Shown piece by piece: positions 51,326 to 54,200 of a stretch of 54,200 bases of DNA (positions are counted from its first letter, which is position 1; the number at the start of each line of letters is the position of its first letter). The position numbers and the translations under genes are program-made. A model generated the notes under the pieces. It made no database searches, was not told where the DNA came from, and saw nothing but the letters and a program-made list of their open reading frames with translations. Origin of the DNA: Deltaproteobacteria bacterium (GTDB lineage: Bacteria; Desulfobacterota; GWC2-55-46). The DNA lies in NCBI GenBank assembly GCA_016234855.1, contig JACRNO010000001.1, positions 1 through 54,200 on the forward strand. Reading direction: 5' to 3'.

Positions 51326-52513
51326 TTAAAATTCCGTCTGCAAGACCACCTGGCCCTTCTTGTCATCGAAACGCCTGGTCTGGTCGTGCGTCTTCTCATA
51401 AGCGGCAACTATGTAGTTGCCCTTGCTCAGCCTGTAGCTGACCCCGGCTATATGCGTCTGTATCCTGTCTTTTTGCGCATCCTTGTCAGGGTCGAGCGTG
51501 TCATACCTGCCGAAGAGCGCTACGTTATCATAGCCCGGTATAACGGCCTTTGCAAAGACCGAGTAACCGCTCTTCTTCTTCGCGCTCACCGTGTCCCCGG
51601 CCACGCTCCCCCTGCCGGTCACATACTCGCCCGTGGCGGTAAAATACCTGTGCTGATAGCTTATGAGGCCGGTGTTGTTCCTGAGGGTCTGCGCCTTGCC
51701 AGTGGCCGTCTCAGCAGAGTTGCCCTTGCCGACGATGCCGAAATACGTCAGTTGCAGCCCGGGCAGTATCTCCGCAAGCGGCCTTACGGTCAGTCTCGCC
51801 TGGACCGTCTTGTTCTGGTTGTTCTCGGTCGTGGAGCCGTAACCGCCGCCGTTATACACGCCGATGTGATAACTGCCATACCTGCCCGGATAACTTGAGC
51901 TGCCGATTGATTCCGTCTGTTCTTTGCCGAGTTTCCCGCCGATGTTGCCAAGTACGCTCACGCCGAGGTCGGACGAGGTGATAAGCCCCCTCTTGTCCTG
52001 AAACAAGGCGGACTGCATCCTATATCCGGTCATCGACTCTTCAAAATCGATAAATGGCGTGTGCCCGAGACCGGCCCTTATGACGTTACTCGTCAAGGGG
52101 CCGAGGTCGGACGGGAGTATGTCGGTATACAGATACTTCATCCTTATGACATAGTCGCCAGTGACGGTCGAGCCCGTCTTTATGTCAGGGGTTATGCGCG
52201 CCTTGAGCCACGGGGTTATATCCTTCTTTATATTTATATAACCCCTCTGAAGGGTGAACCTGTTATAGTTCGCGCGTGTCGCCCCGCCGGTCTGGCCGGC
52301 TGAGTAATCGAAAAAGGCGGTCATGCCGACGCTCAAGCCGTCCAGCGCCGAAGGTATCCCGGCCTTCTTCGATTCTATCTCCTCGGCCTCGGCAGGGGTA
52401 AGCGTGCCCTTGTCAACCAGCTTCTGCATCAGCGGGTCGGTTACGGCCGCGTGCGCCGCAACCGGCGCGACAAGACCCAGTCCCAACATGAACGTAATCA
52501 AGAACCTCTTCAT
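51326..52513 (-). CDS. OprO/OprP-type porin of the Pho operon
   Basis: A 395-residue outer-membrane protein. A signal peptide (MKRFLITFMLGLGLVAPVAAHA) precedes a short helical segment (MQKLVDKGTLTPAEAEEIESK) often seen at the N-terminus of these porins. Beta strands with FTLQRGYINIKKDITPWLKARI follow, and it ends in a C-terminal Phe, typical for BAM recognition. Its sequence differs clearly from the porin at 6325-7509. A GGGAGGAAGGG site precedes the start. Position between a Pho-boxed gene and pstS makes phosphate (or polyphosphate) the likely substrate. Confidence 0.88.
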   Translation of the reverse strand: MKRFLITFMLGLGLVAPVAAHAAVTDPLMQKLVDKGTLTPAEAEEIESKKAGIPSALDGLSVGMTAFFDYSAGQTGGATRANYNRFTLQRGYINIKKDITPWLKARITPDIKTGSTVTGDYVIRMKYLYTDILPSDLGPLTSNVIRAGLGHTPFIDFEESMTGYRMQSALFQDKRGLITSSDLGVSVLGNIGGKLGKEQTESIGSSSYPGRYGSYHIGVYNGGGYGSTTENNQNKTVQARLTVRPLAEILPGLQLTYFGIVGKGNSAETATGKAQTLRNNTGLISYQHRYFTATGEYVTGRGSVAGDTVSAKKKSGYSVFAKAVIPGYDNVALFGRYDTLDPDKDAQKDRIQTHIAGVSYRLSKGNYIVAAYEKTHDQTRRFDDKKGQVVLQTEF

Positions 52514-52563
52514 CTTTTTCCCTTCCTCCCTCTTTTATTGTAATCCGGCAATTTAAAACCCGT

Positions 52564-52785
52564 TTATGCAGCCGCTCCCATGTAACCTTCCCGTCCATAC
52601 CACCCTCTTGCGCGGGCCTCGCGCTGATGGCCCTGCCTCAGAAGATGGGCAAGCAGAAAAGAACAACTATCGTGCCCTTCGGTGGTACAACAGGTCTTCG
52701 TCTCTTCGACGGCCGGCGTCAGACGCGTAAGCGACGCCCCGCACACCGCCTTTACAACCCCTCTCTCAAAATATGGACATTCCAT
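52564..52785 (-). CDS. small Cys-containing protein, first gene of Pho-regulated operon
   Basis: A 73-residue cytoplasmic protein, MECPYFERGVVKAVCGAS at the N-terminus, then CCTTEGHDSCSFLLAH. Five cysteines in a CP...C...CC...HxxC arrangement suggest a metal or Fe-S site. I recognise this only as a conserved hypothetical type. The ATG at 52785 has AAAGGAG upstream. Four 11-bp-spaced PhoB-like repeats and a -10 precede it, so it should be induced by phosphate starvation together with the porin (50 bases downstream) and pstS. Role unknown. Confidence 0.75.
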   Translation of the reverse strand: MECPYFERGVVKAVCGASLTRLTPAVEETKTCCTTEGHDSCSFLLAHLLRQGHQREARARGWYGREGYMGAAA

Positions 52786-52815
52786 ATCTCTATCTCCTTT
52801 CCTTTTGTTTCTTGA

Positions 52816-52871
52816 ATGATACATCTCGATTGTTAAGGGATTATGACAGGCAGGTGATAAACAGGTTACAG
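52816..52871 (-). promoter_or_regulatory. double Pho box and promoter of the porin-pstS operon
   Basis: On the minus strand CTGTAAC (52871-52865), TTATCAC (52860-52854), CTGTCAT (52849-52843) and CCTTAAC (52838-52832) recur with an exact 11-bp period. Ten bases further is TATCAT (52821-52816), a -10 at the spacing used by PhoB-dependent promoters, where the last repeat takes the place of the -35. Confidence 0.85.
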
Positions 52872-52990
52872 CAGTTTTTTCCAAACACGATGGCCGCAGG
52901 CAGAAAACCGCCCTGTCAGACCGCACGAGCCGCAAAACCCGACGACTCAGCCGGTAAGAAGAGAGGCACATCTTATCAAGAATCATTTAA

Positions 52991-53241
52991 GGAAGCTCTG
53001 ATTTACTCTTTTTTTCTGTCATTCTGAGGAGCATTTTTGCGACGAAGTCATGCACAGCTTGTTTTAGCCCGCGTTTTTTTGCGGGTTAAAACAAGCGAAT
53101 ATAAATGCCATATTCATTACTTGTAAATTATCCGTCGTTTTTGCGGATAATTTACATCTCGTTACGATTTAATTTGCCAAGAGACGAGATTCTTCGCTGC
53201 GCTCAGAATGACAACCTCAGTAGAATTAATCAGAGTTTCCC
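52991..53241. repeat. family A element (copy A4) with a nested palindromic insert
   Basis: Ends GGAAGCTCTGATTTACTC and AATTAATCAGAGTTTCC, with CTGTCATTCTGAGGAGC and GCTCAGAATGACA inside. Compared with A1, about 110 bases are inserted in the left half. The insert holds two hairpins: TTGTTTTAGCCCGC...GCGGGTTAAAACAA and GTAAATTATCCG...CGGATAATTTAC. No coding content. Confidence 0.8.
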
Positions 53242-53294
53242 TAAGGGAATGAGGACGCAGACGCGAATAAGACCCTGCCGTCCCGCGAAATACA

Positions 53295-53324
53295 AAAGGG
53301 GTTACAGCATAAGCTGTAACCCCG
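53295..53324 (-). terminator. intrinsic terminator of tRNA-Lys
   Basis: Perfect stem GGGGTTACAGC/GCTGTAACCCC with a TTAT loop, followed on the minus strand by TTTTG. It lies 10 bases past the tRNA 3' end. Confidence 0.88.
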
Positions 53325-53333
53325 TGATTTGTC

Positions 53334-53409
<76 letters not shown>

Positions 53410-53551
53410 ATCCGCTATGATTTCCCCGCACTCCCCTTCCCCTTACAACCCATTCACCTGCATCCGCATCCGGCTTCAAACAGAACGCATCCCGTGCAAC
53501 CGGCCGCAGACCGCGCCTTCTGAGGCAAGACGTCCGGAGGATCTCCTTTCA

Positions 53552-53627
53552 TGGTGCGCCTGAGAGGATTTGAACCTCCGACCCTCGGCTTCGGAGGCCG
53601 ATGCTCTATCCACTGAGCTACAGGCGC
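53552..53627 (-). tRNA. tRNA-Arg (anticodon CCG)
   Basis: Complete cloverleaf on the minus strand: acceptor GCGCCTG/CAGGCGC, D arm GCTC...GAGC, anticodon stem TCGGC/GCCGA with loop CTCCGAA (anticodon CCG), T arm GGAGG TTCAAAT CCTCT, encoded CCA. Confidence 0.97.
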
Positions 53628-53801
53628 ATGCCGAATCTATTTACGATATCGAAAAAAAAACGGTATGTCAAGAAAGGTTTTTTAAAATGCCAGGCCGTTC
53701 GCCAAAGAGGGATTTTTGAGACCCTGCCGCAGGCGCGCCAGGAAACGCCTTTGGGCAAGCCAATGGCGCAACCGCCGTTAAACCCGCGGCGCAGGATATC
53801 A

Positions 53802-53830
53802 TTGACAGAGTTCCGGGGTTAACTTAAAAT
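53802..53830 (+). promoter_or_regulatory. sigma-70 type promoter of cstA
   Basis: TTGACA (53802-53807), 17-base spacer, TAAAAT (53825-53830). It gives a leader of about 75 bases before the cstA start. Confidence 0.75.
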
Positions 53831-53910
53831 AAAAAGATACGCCAGACGCGCGCGATTACGCCTATCCGCGCCCTCGCGTCAACGACAATACAAACCACGC
53901 AAACCGGTTT

Positions 53911-54200
53911 ATGAAACTCTCCCACGCCGTCATAGCCGCACTCTCCGTCCTCTTTGCCGTCGCCTTCGGCATTATCATATCCGCCGCAGGCACGGGCGAG
54001 ACCGTCTCGGCCCTATGGCTCGTTGTGGCGGCAGCCTCCTTCTTCCTCATCATATACAGGCTCTACGGCGCGTTCATCGCCAGCCGCGTTCTCGCGCTTG
54101 ACGACAGGCGCAAGACCCCGGCCATGCGCTCGGCGGACGGCCGCGACTTCTTCCCCACTCACACGCTAGTCCTCTTCGGCCATCACTTTGCGGCAATAGC
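53911..54200 (+). CDS. cstA: carbon starvation protein CstA family, N-terminal part (3' end outside window)
   Basis: The first 96 residues of a CstA peptide/pyruvate transporter. An N-terminal membrane helix (residues 4-25) and a second (about 33-50) lead to [48 protein letters not shown], the highly conserved CstA N-terminal block. Members are inner-membrane transporters of about 500-700 residues. No Shine-Dalgarno before ATG 53911, but a good promoter lies upstream. The frame runs off the window end. Confidence 0.93.
   Translation, partial: [96 protein letters not shown]

Overview
The window is a GC-rich chromosomal segment of a diderm (Gram-negative) bacterium. Evidence for an outer membrane: two OprO/OprP-type porins, a heptose-1-phosphate adenylyltransferase for LPS core, a periplasmic alpha-2-macroglobulin with PBP1C, and lipoproteins. 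Gene orders such as ispF-gltX-cysS and yggS-proC-yggT-divIVA-yggU, together with the dispersed repeats, suggest the former Deltaproteobacteria or a neighbouring phylum. I cannot place it at genus level. There is no prophage, transposase gene, plasmid function or CRISPR array; nearly all genes are chromosomal housekeeping or envelope genes.

Layout. 1-720: end of a nitroreductase gene and a PilZ gene. 846-5758 (minus): hemL and the ispF-gltX-cysS operon. 5774-11111: a repeat, a structured leader resembling the molybdenum-cofactor (Moco) riboswitch with an intrinsic terminator, an OprP-like porin, then a Pho box and pstC-pstA-pstB-phoU. 11292-20146: mostly minus-strand housekeeping genes (yggU, divIVA, yggT, proC, yggS, SpoIIM-like, EamA, small zinc proteins, rfaE2, comF). 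20428-30958 (minus): a sensor pair, a peptidase MA protein, a GAF protein, a RodZ-like protein, a PilF-like TPR protein, a PfkB kinase, mtnP, a YkuK-like protein and a ferritin-REC fusion. 31075-41397 (plus): rlmD, greA, lemA, an M48 protease, a zinc-ribbon protein, a half-size TauE, alpha carbonic anhydrase, dksA, galT, a histidine kinase and response regulator, tRNA-Ala and a lipoprotein. 41462-49090 (minus): pbpC and alpha-2-macroglobulin. 50062-52871 (minus): a Pho-regulated operon of a small Cys protein, a second porin and pstS. 52991-54200: a repeat, tRNA-Lys, tRNA-Arg and the start of cstA.

Phosphate uptake is split over two loci more than 40 kb apart, each preceded by direct repeats with the 11-bp period expected of PhoB sites. 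One OprP-like porin travels with pstS under Pho boxes. The other sits behind the Moco-like riboswitch, suggesting the two porins serve different oxyanions (phosphate versus molybdate or tungstate). This is the most interesting functional hypothesis in the window.

The second theme is repeats. At least four families of short non-coding elements fill most gaps: A (MITE-like, CTCTGATTAAT ends), B (about 120-210 bp), D (GTCATTCCCGC palindromes) and a 29-bp hairpin module C. Module C is inserted inside the other families and amplified in tandem. Elements sit between a Pho box and pstC, between lemA and its protease partner, and apparently in frame inside a small Cys-rich gene.
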